Shown in pieces: positions 44,828 through 57,179 of a stretch of 64,000 nt of DNA. Position 1 is the stretch's first letter; each line of letters opens with the position of its first letter. A program made the translations under genes and the position numbers. This stretch comes from Archegozetes longisetosus (Eukaryota; Arthropoda; Arachnida; Sarcoptiformes; Trhypochthoniidae). The stretch lies in the NCBI GenBank assembly GCA_018873245.2, contig JAEMBT020000003.1, positions 11,749,843-11,813,842 on the forward strand. The letters are read 5' to 3'. The notes under the pieces are model-generated. The model saw nothing but the letters and a program-made list of their open reading frames with translations. It had not been told where the DNA came from and ran no database searches.

Positions 44828-46512
44828 ATGGAATTATTAGAGAAAGCCGTTCAACGAAAACATAAATTATCTGAATCTAAATCAATAGTCAAACGAGAAA
44901 AACAATTATCGAAATTTAAAAAGGAACAAATAAAAATGATTGATTGCAATAAAACAAAATTGCGGCATCTAAATCTAATCGTTTGTTCAAAAGATAACGC
45001 GTTAAGGGATAATAAGAACAGCTTATCTTCTTCTTCATCGACTTCTTCTAAATCGACACCAATCGAGAACAGAAAAATAAATGAAACGAAGTCTAGTCCT
45101 ATGTTTAAAGATAAACAAATTGATCGGAGTCTTAAGTCAGTTCTTAAGCACTCGATAACTGAAGAGAGAAATCAAAACAATGAAAAACAGAACAGAAATG
45201 AAAAACGGGTCTCATTTTTAAAACATGCCAAATGTAATAAAAAGACTAAACTTGAAGACAAACCCAATATTTATCATAGTAGTAATAGAATTGAAGACGA
45301 TTTTGACGACGATCAGCTCGTCATAGATTCTTTTGATCGAGAGACTGTTCCCTCCATTAGCGATTCTGATGATTCTTATGATCGAGCAATCGGTCACTCT
45401 GACAATGAATCGCGAAAACATTTAGAAAATTCAGATGAAAGTTCGATTGCTAATTCTGGTAAAGCAAAAGACGATCCGTCCACAGTCATCGAGATCACTA
45501 TTGATAGCGATGAAGACGACAAATGCGAACTAATTGTTCCTCAAAGACTCAAAGATGAAAGCACAGCACAAATATTGTGCTCCACTTTAGCTGCACCAAC
45601 AACTGATAGTGTTTTACGCAAACAAGAAGAAAACATTAGTTCGGATTCACTTTCAGCAGAAATTAATAGTTTTGCTCATGTGAGCAAAGAACCCATTCAT
45701 AAGAATATTGCTGGAAGCAGTGAACAACCCAATTATAATGAAGTAAACGGGGTACCAGTAAGTATTATGCCAAATAACTAAGCTATGATTTTTAAGCTTG
45801 TGTCTGACTAACTTATTTTCTCTAACTATCGAAGAAATACTACTGCGTTTTATGTCCATCAATATTAATAAGCAGTGAATCTGCAATCGAACACTACTTA
45901 GGCCACTGTGGTGTATATTTAGAGTGTGGTCAATGTCATCAAAAGTTTTCATCGCTTCAATCGTTTCGTGTACATAATAACAAACATTTAGATCGTAATA
46001 ATATGTTGAATTTAGAAGCATTTATGAACGCAAGGAAATGGTGCGATAATTACATCGAATATATTGAAAGACATGACGATATCATTAAACAAGTTACTAA
46101 TGTTAATAAAGTGTTTTGTCCTGTTTGTCATCAAATGTTCGAATTGTTTTATAAAAGTGGCAACAGTTATAAAGCCAAACATTGTTTAAAATTGAATTTA
46201 GATGAATGTTCTATAAGGAATCATTTGCATCAACACTTACAATATTTTCCTTATGAATGCATTGACTGTAAATTCGATGATAAAAAGACTGCCTTTTGTT
46301 TGAACCATAAGGCAAGAGATCATATTCTAGAAGAACACAATGTTCAGAATGCTCATTCATTCGATATAAATGAACTTGAAATTTATTTTAATAGAACAAA
46401 ATCTATAACAAAATTAGACAATATAATCAAAAGCAGTTTAGGCTTAACTTCTCATATGAAATTGTTTAGTGAAGAGTTTTCTTTTATATGTAACAAACAA
46501 ATTATAAATTAG
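44828..46512 (+). CDS. Zinc-finger protein with an acidic, Ser-rich N-terminal half
   Basis: Two exons, 44828-45757 and 45835-46512 (phase 0, GTAAGT donor, pyrimidine-rich acceptor), give 535 residues. Exon 1 reads on past the donor to a stop at 45781, but splicing joins GVP directly to KYYCVLCPS, which opens the first finger. Residues 1-310 are disordered: basic and Lys-rich first, then Ser/Asp/Glu-rich (FDDDQLVIDSFD, TIDSDEDDK). The second exon holds C2H2-like fingers: YYCVLCPS...H...H, LECGQCHQKFSSLQSFRVHN, FCPVCHQMF with a distant His pair, and YECIDCKF...H. The family is not recognised. The layout suggests a nuclear protein, with acidic tracts possibly mediating protein contacts. Confidence 0.75.
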
Positions 46513-47585
46513 ATTTAATTTCTTATTTTTAGATTTTATTTTAGTTACAATTAAAGTTTTATAACTTCTTATATATAAAGTTTGTAAAATGTTTAAAGCT
46601 TTATTTAAATATATTAATTATACACTTGAACTAATTTAAATTAAACCAATAAAATTAAACTTTAACTCTTTTAGTTGGATTTAATCTTAATAATAATTAA
46701 GTTAGTCCTTCTGTTGAACGTCTCGAAGTTTTTATTCAATTCCTTTCTGTACCGATGTTTGAGCTGATTAGAAAAATTTGGACAAGAACTGACGGAATAT
46801 GACTTTATTTATTGATTTATATAATAAATATGGTAATTTATTACATTGTCAATTGAGCTTAATTTTATGTAATCAGTTTTTTAGGATACGTAACCTGAAG
46901 TAAAAATTTTGCAAAAACATTTGAATAAGACTAAACTCAAGCCTTGGTTTTAAACCTCATTTTGATTTTAAAGTATTGCTAATTATGACTCATCACAACA
47001 AACCTAATTTTCAACTTAAGAGATTCTTTGTTGATTTCAAATAAAGAACTTAATTTAAAAATGAATCAAGTTGATAAAGCTTGAGATTGTTTCAAAACTG
47101 TAGTGATTATGTGGATGGAGCACATACACAGTCTCGATATACACAATGCTTTATTAAGTGATGATTGAGATTCAAACATTTACTAATCAATCAGAAATTA
47201 ACAACAGCTTTAATGGTCATAAATTAATAATAATGCACTACTGAAGATGGTAGATATTTTATAATTCAATATTAGCTTTATTGAGTTTATGCTCAATCTT
47301 AATTATAACAAAAAACGTTTTATAACTTTTAGAAATAATGAAATAAACAAAAATCAGAACACAATTAACATTATTTATGATGAATAAAAAGTTTAAAAAC
47401 ATCAAACATAGACAGAACAATGTCCTAATATTTAAGTTTACTTATAATGCTTTGTACAGCATATCATGAACGAACTTTCAAAATAACAATTGCAAAAGAG
47501 TACATCTTTTAGATGGTCTATACATTATGAATTATTCAGAACAATTTGCGCCAAAATAACACCGATTTTTATAGAATCGCACCTT
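46513..47585. other. Intergenic between convergent genes
   Basis: AT-rich 3' flanks of two convergent genes. No coding-like sequence, repeat or RNA recognised. Confidence 0.5.
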
Positions 47586-48467
47586 TCAATTGTCAAAATC
47601 TGATTTGTTTTGACTCTTCCGTTTAGTAATGGCGTCCATCAATTCGTTGTCTGCGAACAAACCTCTTAATAAAATTAAGTCATCGATTTCATAACGGTTC
47701 AAATCAATGAACGCTTTCAACCAACTCAAGTCTTCATTTGGATGGAATCGCATTATATTACGTATTGCTTGACTTATGTTATTTTGACATTTCTTGGAGT
47801 ACTTCAAGACCAGTTTTATGGTATCCAAAGGCTTTCTGCAGAACCAGTCGCTGCTTATGTTGACTGAATTGTCCACAAACTTCATACAGAATAATAACAT
47901 TTCATTCAATTCGTTGACAAACGCGTAGTTCAAATAGGTTTCAAAATTATCGAAAGTTATCTTATCCTTCAAACTGTCCAAAATGGAGCCCATTTCCATC
48001 TGTTCAAAGAATCTGCACTTATCTAAAGTTAAGCTTACATCAGAACTGGTGCCCGTAAACTTTTCAACTATGAAGTCATCGATTGTTGCCTTCAATCGAA
48101 CCAATTGATACTGTTGTGAGAGATCCAATACTTGTTTCAATAGCCTGTAATCGTCACTGATATCGTCAAAATTGAATCTTTCGAAGTATAAGAACTTAAG
48201 CATCAATTGAACTGCTTTTACGCGGATACTACTGTTCACAGATATCTCAATAAAGTTATTGTTACGGTCACTAAAATAGTTGCGAAAATATTGACTCTTT
48301 GCAATCAAAACAAATTTGTTCGCAAACAGTTTCTCATTTTGAACTTTGAACGTGAAATCGCTGAACCTTTCGTTGAGGTAATAAGATTCAAGTTCTGGAA
48401 AATGATCAACAAATTGGTCATTGTTTGCATTTTGCAAACGACGCACATTTTTTAAACTAGTGTTCAT
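47586..48467 (-). CDS. BTB-BACK domain protein
   Basis: Single-exon minus-strand gene of 293 residues, ATG at 48467. The BTB domain occupies about 30-135: ERFSDFTFKVQNEKLFANKF, VLIAKSQYFRNYFSDRNN, MLKFLYFERF. A helical BACK-like region (about 145-285) follows. The protein ends after it, with no kelch, MATH or discoidin domain. Such short BTB-BACK proteins are abundant in mites and may act as cullin-3 adaptors or dimerisation partners; that is inference. It is divergent from the BTBD9-like protein at 3.9 kb, and only the general fold is shared. No intron is needed and the frame is intact. Confidence 0.75.
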   Translation of the reverse strand: MNTSLKNVRRLQNANNDQFVDHFPELESYYLNERFSDFTFKVQNEKLFANKFVLIAKSQYFRNYFSDRNNNFIEISVNSSIRVKAVQLMLKFLYFERFNFDDISDDYRLLKQVLDLSQQYQLVRLKATIDDFIVEKFTGTSSDVSLTLDKCRFFEQMEMGSILDSLKDKITFDNFETYLNYAFVNELNEMLLFCMKFVDNSVNISSDWFCRKPLDTIKLVLKYSKKCQNNISQAIRNIMRFHPNEDLSWLKAFIDLNRYEIDDLILLRGLFADNELMDAITKRKSQNKSDFDN

Positions 48468-48949
48468 ATTTTGGCCTTAAATATGAGTTAGCTATTCATT
48501 TATTAAGTTTATTTTGAAAACACGTTTAATTTAACTTTGAAACTAGTCTCACGTTAGATCTTAAGGATTAAAACCAGATTTAACTTTAATTGTGTTAGAA
48601 ATAAATGTTTTGTCGCTACTATTGCATGAGATTCAATACAGTATTATTGGTTGTTTCAAAGCAGACAGAGTTTGAAGTGTGCGACAGGATCGCAAAACTA
48701 TTAACAATTATCATTTTACTGCTAACAGTTACTAACATCTCATTTCTCTTTCAATTTATTGGCCTAAACTTCTTACGATTGATTGAATTTGTGCGCTTTG
48801 GTGCGACAAACTACTTGTTGTTTGTATTACTTGAAAGTTGTGCCCTTTTATGCACGTAAATGCGACAAATAGGAGAAATCAATGTTTGAGAAACTATTTG
48901 TGCTTTTGTTTCAAATTTAAAGGCACTCAAACCTAATGTTTCAAATATA
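48468..48949. other. Divergent promoter region between BTB gene and EOGT
   Basis: 482 bases between divergently transcribed genes. An 84-codon plus-strand frame at 48605-48859 is hydrophobic but unsupported. No TATA box singled out. Confidence 0.4.
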
Positions 48950-50726
48950 ATGACTTTATATTTTAGTTTTTTTAATTATTTATTAATTATTATAGCAAAC
49001 TATTTGTTACTAACAAATTGCTTAACAATTCCTTCACTTCCTTTCGATCACATCAAGTATTGGCTCAAAAATAATCAAAATTCACATAAACTATTGAAAA
49101 AATTATGTGATCTTCAAAGTTTTGATTCGTTACTAATTGAATGCAAGTATTTCTCAAAACAATCATTTTATCATTTAATTTAATAAATATTATAATAATT
49201 AATAATTGTTCTTTTTTTACAAAATAGCGTTAAATAACGAAACAAATGAAAAATTTGATGAAAATTACAAAAAACGCATTTGTTTAGAGTTGGAAAAAGT
49301 TGAGACAAACTGTTGGGGATACGAAACGGATTTAAGTAATTGTAACGAAAATAATATATACTCAACACCCGAATGTTCCGAAGACAGCAACGGTTGGACT
49401 CATAATAAATTAGAGCAAATGAAAGTCTTCTATAATTCGGCAGATTTTGGTTATATTCGAGAGAGAAGACAAGAATTGAAGCATTTTTGTCGACCAAAAC
49501 TTAATCTGAATTCAGTTAATAATGAATTGATTTCATCGCTTGAATGCACTCAATATATGAGGTACTGTTCGGCCAAAAATATCCTAATTAATTTTGAATT
49601 ATTGAACTCAATCGACGAGCCGATGAGATATCGCGAAGATGTGATCGGAACTCAACATATCGGCGGCTGGAATTGCGTCTTAGACAAGAAGACCATCAAG
49701 AGCGAAGGACAACATAAGAGTCCTCTGCAGTCATGGTTTGCAGAAATTGAAAATTTTCAGGTCTTTTCAGATAAGGAAAGTTGCGACGAATGGATCGAAA
49801 GACCGACATATATAATGAAATTAGACGCAACTGTTAATATGTATCACCATTTCTGTGATTTTATCAATTTATACGCGAGTCTTCATCTGAATAACTCATT
49901 TTCTGTCGACAATAACATAATTATTTGGGACACATATCCCTATCGATCGAATTTCGGCTCCGTTTGGAATGCTTTCACCCGTAATCCAATCCTTAATTTA
50001 GGGCCATTTAGAGGCAAAAAGATCTGTTTTCGTCAAGCTATATTTCCATTGCTTCCTCGTATGATTTATGGCATGTATTATAATATGCCATTGATTCCTG
50101 GTTGTCATAAAAGTGGACTCTTTCATGCATTTAATCGTTATTTAATTCATAAATTAGATGTCGAAGCAATAGTTCCTGAAGACAAAAATTTGGTCAGAAT
50201 TACATTAATCTCAAGACGAACCAAATATAGACAAATACTGAATGAACAGCAGTTATTGACAGCTATCAGAACAAACTTGACAAAAGTGACTGTAGATATA
50301 TATGACTTTAACCATCGAATGCCATTTTTAGATCAGATAAGAATAAGTTCCAATAGTGACGTATTGATTGGAATACATGGAGCGGGTCTAACTCATTGCC
50401 TGTTTCAGCCTGATTGGGGTGTACTTTTCGAGCTCTACAATTGTGATGATGAAGATTGTTATAAAGATTTGGCGCGCCTGAGAGGTCTTAAGTATATGAC
50501 ATGGACTGATCGCGACAAATTGTTTCCTGAAACTACTGATTATAAACCAGTAAATCCTCAGCTCTCAGCTAACGCTAAGTTTACTAATTATCGGTTTGAT
50601 GTTAAAGAGTTTTTAAGATTAGTTACTATTGCTGTCGATTATGTTAGAGATAAAAGAAATTCATTAGTTGATATAAATAATAATAAGAGCTTTGATGGTC
50701 AAAAACTAGTTAAAACCGAATTGTGA
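48950..50726 (+). CDS. EOGT: EGF-domain-specific O-linked GlcNAc transferase
   Basis: Two exons: 48950 to about 49118, and 49228-50726, giving about 555 residues. Exon 1 carries a hydrophobic signal sequence and LPFDHIKYWLKNNQ, matching the EOGT N-terminus. Its donor is uncertain: GTTTTG at 49119 or GTGATC at 49107, both phase 1. Exon 2 carries the whole enzyme: NCWGYE, ADFGYIRERRQEL, EGQHKSPLQSWFAEI, MKLDATVNMYHHFCDFINLY, LLPRMIYGMYYN, then the nucleotide-sugar-binding IGIHGAGLTHCLFQPDWG and FELYNCDDEDCY. It ends KTEL, an ER-retention variant in place of the vertebrate HDEL/KDEL-type tail. The enzyme adds GlcNAc to Ser/Thr of folded EGF repeats in the ER lumen (for example in Notch and apical matrix proteins). 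Confidence 0.92.
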
Positions 50727-51606
50727 TCCTATTTATAAAAAGAAAGAATCCTGATACTCTTTTTATATTTTCATGTATTTATTATATACAAACATTTTAG
50801 GTGGCATTTTATATTTATTTTTTATTTAAATGAATTTTCAAATGATAAAGTATTTCAATTCAATTAGAATTGATTTATGCTATTGCAAACTCAAATTTCA
50901 ACTTATTTATTGCTTATATAAGTTGATATAAATCTTAGAACTAATCACTGATTGGTTTTATGTTATAATAATTATCGTGAAACTGCATATTAAAAGTTGA
51001 TTTAGAAGTGATTTTAAGAAATCTTTTGGATAATTAAAATAAACTTATTATGTTCTGGATTAATCTCATGGTCTCAATTATAATTGAAATTTTTGCAGAA
51101 TGAGTTCGGACTCATTGAAATCACAATTACAGGCGTTTTATGTATTTATATAGCCAAATATAAGGATTCAAATTAAGATACGATGAGGGCTAATACCTTT
51201 CTTGTTATCAAGCCTACATTCACGAATAGCGTATCAAGTTAAAGATGAACAATGAAATGTTTGTTTTATGTCTAGAGATGACGGACTTTTGCTGCATAAC
51301 CATCGATAAAGAGAACATAATTCTCGACAATTATATGATTTGGCTGAGCCACCAAAATCAAAGTCATCCAAAACAAAATGGTCTAAGCAATAGTTAATAC
51401 GGCCAAAAATGCGTTCAATAAATGCGCTCAACTATTCGAGGAACTGAGAATTTTTTTAACAAAAATGAACTGGAAACGCAGAATTGTATTATAAGCCTAA
51501 ATCATTAAAATATTTATGTGGATCTTCACTATTAATGCAATGCAAACTTCAATCCATTTTCAAAAAGTTAGGTCAAACTTTTCAATTTTCATGCTAACTG
51601 TTACCT
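50727..51606. other. Intergenic, 3' flank of EOGT
   Basis: AT-rich. A 65-codon minus-strand frame at 51234-51431 and overlapping frames show some protein-like phrases and may belong to the receptor-like remnant that follows. Not called. Confidence 0.35.
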
Positions 51607-52140
51607 TTAATTTTTGGAGAAGTGATAACATATAGCTGATATTGAATTTATGGCATTATAACATCGGTGCGCTTCTGCAGGTAGATTTGCCAATGTATAG
51701 AAACCAAATACTGTATACGCTAATCGTAGCCATGATTGAAAGAGTGAACAGGAATGATCGCAGATAAATACGACAATTGACATAAAATGGCATAAAGAAT
51801 AGTATACTAACTGTAAATCTGGTCATAAAATGTGATTGTCATTGGATACCTAAGAATTTGATTAAGTTGTTCTGTAAAACAGTAAATATTATTGTATCTA
51901 ACTGATGAGACAATTTTTATTCTTATTCAAAGCCTGGTTCAATCGAATTGTCATTTGTCTGAATATAAACCTAAATTTGAGTCAAATAGATTATTACAAA
52001 AAAATCAATATAACTGACAGACGAAACCGAATCTGTATCAAAATAATCAAAAAACCAGATAATGGAGATAATAAACTCGCAGTTGTATTGCTGAGACTGA
52101 TAGGCAATTATAGGTTGTCTTGAAGATTACAGAAATAACT
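51607..52140 (-). pseudogene. Possible decayed seven-transmembrane chemoreceptor (gustatory-receptor-like)
   Basis: On the minus strand, an acceptor (TTTACAG, ending 51811) opens a 67-residue frame at 51810-51607. It begins LVYYSLCHFMSIVVFICDHS, continues SLFQSWLRLAYTVFGFYTLA and ends NLPAEAHRCYNAINSIS. This is the pattern of a transmembrane helix with flanks found near helix 6 of arthropod gustatory receptors. A stop precedes the GTAACA donor by two bases. Upstream, RQMTIRLNQALNKNKN (51958-51899) and a hydrophobic stretch near 52060-52000 (LSGFLIILIQIRFRLSVILI) fit the preceding loop and helix. Stops interrupt the chain, so it is probably a pseudogene. Family assignment is tentative. Confidence 0.35.
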
Positions 52141-54273
52141 GAAAATATGAATATCTGAAAGAAATTATAGTCGGATGCAATATTTTGCATCCTATCTGGA
52201 TTGTTCTCAAGTTTCATTTAATAAGTGATTTAAGTCGTTTTTCCGAAGTATGTAAGTGCTCGATAAAATATAGTTTTGGATTTATCTGACCTTTTCATCG
52301 AAAGACAGAAAACATGGGAGTATGCGTTACAAGTTTGAAACATTTTTGAATAATTAAAAAATTTTGAAATATTTTAATCTAATTAAATACTTGTGATAAA
52401 AACTGTACTCATTGCGCTCAAATGAACGCGACGCGTCAACAAAATATATGAAGTAAAGTTTGATGACTTGTTACGTGAAACGTATCTCCAACTAATATCC
52501 GCACAGTATGTTTGGATCTGATGTAAGTGAACATATGAAAAATCGAAAGCTATAATAGAACGGAATACGCACACTATTATTAAATGAAAACTATTCTTAC
52601 AATTACTTTTGTAGTTGTCCTCAATAGTCATTAAGGTTTTCAAAAATGCCAATTCTTCAAGTCAAATATATTGACCCTTAATAACAAAAGCAACTTTTTT
52701 ATTCGATAGATATTTATTTAAAGAAATTCTCAACTTTGAAGCTGCTTTCGAGTTTGCCCAAATTTTCGATAATTTGCATAGAAGTGAAACTATTATCCCG
52801 ATAATAATTCGAGTTAAGGTTTGTTAAATAACCACCAGCTACTACTAGTCATTAGCTGAGCTATAATTGAAGAAATGCATTCTCAAAACGATAAAAATAA
52901 TCGACTAAACTATAAGTGAAGTAACTGTTCATCAAAATAATATAATGATTGCGTTTTAGTCCATCATTCTATGACTCGTTTCTAGTATTTGCTCTGCTTT
53001 CGTGTGTTTCAAAACATTAAAAGACAAAAAGTTTGCATCGCTTAAATTGCAACAATTCATTTTTCAATGTCCTAACAATTAAACAACTATTTATTAAGTT
53101 TAACCTGATAAATGTAATTTAGTTAATTTGCAGTGGATCATTTTTAATATTTTTGTCAAACTGTTTAATTTAATTGAAATGGTCCAAAGTTCTAAAGCGT
53201 TGTCTACAAAATGTTCGTCATATCGTCATATAATGTTTGATTTAAGTCCGAAAAACAGATCTATAAAATTACAAAAATGCGCACTCCATTTAACAGAATG
53301 ATATTTTGTTCTAGATTTCTACTATATTTTACGCTTCTCAAAAATAATTGCAAAATTTGTTCGTATTTATAAAGTTTGATTTTAAATGTTTAAAACTGCA
53401 GATTGACTGGAGACTAACAATTAATAATGTTTGTAACAAATAGTTTGACACAACCTTGTTGAGCTACAGCAAACAATACTATAAGTATGAACATGTTTGC
53501 ACTCAATTCAAATTTTAACTTAGTATTGAATCACATTTGATATCAATGATAAACTGGATCAATAATATCTGAAAAGCATAGTTATTCAAATGAAAATAAC
53601 TTAAACTATTGATCCAAATTGTAGGACTAGGAATATGTTGGATGAATGCGTTTGTCCATAATAAGGATTAGTTCAATTGTTCAGTCTAAAAAATAATAAA
53701 ATCTTAATATAACTGTTATTTGAAGACTAGAACCTGAAGTTTAGTCAGAGAGCTAATTTGTATTTTACTGATAATCTATCTGATAGTATTCTAAGGGTTG
53801 GTTCGTGTCATGCATTTACTAACCTATACAAACGCAAATCTAATCAAGTGTTGTTAACTATAGCAGACAAATGTGAGAATTGCTATAAAACGGTATAAAA
53901 TGCTAAATACGCTCAAATAGTTGCCACAAAATACAAAATCAAAATTATTTGTGTAGAGTTTGCATTAATGAACAATGAATCGGTAACTAAGTTGACGGCA
54001 GTGATTATTAAACTTTCCCTTTATTTTTTCTTATGATTGACGCAACGCATTGCTTTGTGATGATGAATCAAATCTAAAACTTGGTCATTAGCAGAGCATT
54101 TGGCACCATTTCACGCGTAACTGTAGGTGATTCAAGTATTTAAAAGAAATGAAAGCAATTGCAAGTTAAGACAATTGGAAAATATAGTGAAGCAAAACAT
54201 CGAACTACTTTCAAAATCAGTTAATAAATATAAAGATTTGAGATTTTAGTAAACAAATATTTGTGATTGAGTG
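52141..54273. other. Intergenic, no gene supported
   Basis: AT-rich. The 89-codon minus-strand frame at 52383-52652 could be a further piece of the receptor-like remnant, but this is not supported. The right end holds the POLR2C promoter region. Confidence 0.4.
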
Positions 54274-55945
54274 ATGCCGTACGCAAATCAGCCATCAGTC
54301 ACGATACCAGAAGGAGGCATTACCGAAGAAAGCATTAAATTTAGTGTTGAAGATACAGATCTATCTGTTGCGAATGCTTTGAGAAGAGTTTTTATTGCGG
54401 AGGTGCCGATACTTGCCATCGATTGGGTTCAACTCGAGGCCAACTCTAGTGTCCTTCACGATGAGTTCATCGCTCATCGATTAGGTTTAAATTAATATTT
54501 CTGTTTAAACACGTTTTAGTTAAATACTAATCGAATTTTTTGTAATTAAGGTTTGATTCCTCTAACGTGTGACGATGTGGTCGAACGCATGCAATATTCA
54601 CGTGACTGCACGTGTGTTGACTTCTGTCCCGATTGTTCCGTTGAGTTCACGCTTGATGTCAAGTGTACGACTGAAGAGACCAAATCTGTGACTAGCGCTG
54701 ACCTCAAGTCATCTGATCCACGAGTGGTTCCAGTCTCGTCACGACATCACGACGAAAATGAAGAATACGATGAAACCGATATTGACAATGAAATACTTAT
54801 TGTTAAGTTAAGACGTGGTCAAGAACTCAAAATTAAAGCTTACGCCAAAAAAGGTTCAAATTTTGATTCAGTTCTGATTTAAGGTTTCACTAATTGAGTG
54901 ATGCACTTAATTCATTAATAACTTACAACATAGTAATGGGTGCGCGACTAAAAACAATGCAGAAAGGCTTCATTATATTTTTAAGATACGGTATCAGATG
55001 TACCAGTATGTTTTCAGAAAATGCCATCCAAATCAATTTGTAGTAGAAATTACAAAATTTTAATTTATTTTTTCATATAAATTGCTATATGAATGTGACT
55101 AAAAATGCTGCTTCTCTCAAGCCCAATGGTCAATTTTCATATATGTAAATCACTATTAATACAAAATTATTTTTTTATTTCTTGCAATTTAAAGCTATTT
55201 GGATATTAATTTTTTTATTAAGAGTACTTACATGTAATAATATTCATATGAAAAATAGTCAAAAAGTTTGTACATTGACTTGAGAGAAGCAGTATTTTTA
55301 GTTACACTTATAAAGCAATTTATATGAAAAAATAATCATTTATAATTTTCTAATTTCTACTAAAAATTGATTCGGATGGTATTTTTTCTGGAAATCATAT
55401 TTGCATATCTGATACCACATTTAAAAAATATAATGAAAAGCTTTCTGTGTTGTCTTTAGTTCTAGATTTTTTCAATTCTTAACCAATATATTGACGAAAA
55501 GTTGACTTTGAACAACTATTTTTATTTAATAGCTTAGAATATAATTAAAGTGAAAAGAGAACCAAGCCAACTAATTGCTGGCAACATTTTTAATAAATTG
55601 AATTGAAATCTAGGTTTCGGTAAAGAACACGCGAAGTGGAACCCGACATGTGGTGTTGCTTTCGAGTATGATCCAGACAATGCTTTCAGACACACTCTTT
55701 TCCCAAAGCCTGAAGAGTGGCCACGCAGTGAATACACGGAGTTCTCTGAAGACGATCCCAAATACGAGGCCGAATACATTAGAGATGGAAAACCGAATAA
55801 GTTCTATTTCAACGTCGAGTCTTCGGGTGCTCTCAAACCAGCGACTATTGTTTTGACAGGTCTGAATCAATTGAAGAAGAAGTTGAGTGATTTGCAGACA
55901 CAAGTGACGCATGAAATGCAAAACGACGCACTCGCCATCAACTGA
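54274..55945 (+). CDS. POLR2C: DNA-directed RNA polymerase II subunit RPB3
   Basis: Three exons, 54274-54484, 54551-54853 and 55614-55945, both introns phase 1, give 281 residues (human 275). Exon 1: [40 protein letters not shown], the alpha-like assembly domain start. Exon 2: [27 protein letters not shown] with the four zinc-coordinating cysteines, and [20 protein letters not shown]. Exon 3 (visible only after splicing): [35 protein letters not shown], and the C-terminal dimer helix [18 protein letters not shown]3 pairs with RPB11 to nucleate Pol II assembly. Everything expected is present. Intron 2 (760 bp) is large for this window because it contains a fold-back element. Confidence 0.96.
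54945..55465. repeat. ~0.5-kb fold-back (inverted repeat) inside POLR2C intron 2
   Basis: The left half (GACTAAAAACAATGCAGAAAG ... GGTATCAGATGTAC ... TGCCATCCAAATCAATTTGTAGTAGAAATTA ... GCTTCTCTCAAG, in pieces) is mirrored in the right half ending near 55465. Arms of about 200 bases pair with modest divergence, and weaker pairing continues toward the centre. No coding remnant. It lies wholly within the intron and is likely a MITE/Foldback insertion whose transcript would form a long hairpin. Confidence 0.75.
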
Positions 55946-56382
55946 TTCGCTTTTTTTTTATTGTAATTAGCTTAGCGTTTCTCCACCTCATTACCAGTCC
56001 ATTATTATTTTAAACATAAATCATTGTTTCGATTCTTTATCTATTATTTTGTCGATTGAATAATTCGTATTAAAAGTTCAATAATTAAAAAAGCTTTTGT
56101 TTGTTTAAATTTATTTGAATTAAAAGTTGATTGAATTGCTTTTGTCGATGTTAAAAACAAGATACTTTTTTATGTGACTCAGATTTGAATAGTTTCTTAA
56201 AATAATTGTGAAATAGGCTTATAAAACACTGAGACGGTTGAACCAACGATTAAAAGCTCAAAAGTATTGACTAAAGCGTCCCTCAAATCGAAGCCTTCGT
56301 AGAAAATTATAAACAAATATAAGGCATTTGCTCATGTTTTGCTAACTATTAATAAATTGTTAATTTATCTTAAATTAGTAGA
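55946..56382. other. Intergenic, POLR2C to NDUFB7
   Basis: 437 AT-rich bases on the same strand as both flanking genes. Nothing recognised beyond presumed UTRs. Confidence 0.5.
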
Positions 56383-57179
56383 ATGGGTGGTATTTGGTCA
56401 TCAAATCACTGGTCAATAGAACACTTGACTTTTCCACATCTGCGTAAAGCACTCAAAGATTATCCGTCAGATCGAGAAGAGTCACCATTTGATCCGTTGT
56501 ACGGCTTCCCAAATGGACGTAAACAGAGAGGTTTGGCGATTACATAAATTATCAATATATTTATCCTTATTTCTAATGATCATCTCAGATCTCACTCTAT
56601 TAAGCGATCCCAAACAATCCAATTTTAATTATTATATAGCTTTTGTAAATTTGTGCCACTCGATTGCAAAATATGTTAACATTTGTGATGTCATGATTTA
56701 TGGAAACTCAGATCTTATCGAAGACTAATTTCAATTGAGATCATATCTATTAAATGAGTTGTTTTCAAATAATTAGCGAAGGATTAGCTCAAAATGCAAT
56801 TACAAACGAATTTTGAACTTTCAAAACCAGACCCTATGCTAACGTGTTGTCTTTTGTCGTTTGAATGGTTTGATAATTAATTTTGTTGTTTAATTGTATT
56901 CTTATAGTAATGGTTGCGACCCAATTAGACATGGATTCGGCAAAACTAAGTCCTCCGGATAGAGATTATTGCGCGCATCTATTGATGGAAATGAGAGGTT
57001 GTTTTAAAAGGAATGTACCGATGCTTTGGAGGTGTAAACACGAGAAACACGCTTACCACGACTGCGAATGGGAGGATCAGGTCTTGAGAATGAAAGAATG
57101 GGAACGAGAGAAACGTCTCAGACAGAGAGAGTACAGAAAACAAAAGGCTAAAGAGAAGGCCGAACAGTTGGAACAATAG
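56383..57179 (+). CDS. NDUFB7: NADH dehydrogenase 1 beta subcomplex subunit 7
   Basis: Two exons, 56383-56530 and 56908-57179 (phase 1), give 139 residues (human 137). Exon 1 starts MGG, keeping the N-terminal glycine that is myristoylated in the mammalian protein, and ends DPLYGFPNGRKQR. Exon 2 continues MVATQLDMDSAKLSPPDRDY, and carries twin CX9C motifs, CAHLLMEMRGC and CKHEKHAYHDC, the CHCH fold imported through the Mia40 pathway. It ends in a charged helix (RMKEWEREKRLRQREYRKQK). NDUFB7 is an accessory subunit on the intermembrane-space face of complex I. All hallmark residues are kept. The frame at 56489-56728 is intron read-through. AATAAA at 57387. Confidence 0.96.

Noticed and set aside
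48605..48859. 84-codon hydrophobic plus-strand frame upstream of EOGT
   Set aside because: Could encode two membrane helices, but composition matches AT-rich noncoding sequence and nothing else supports it.
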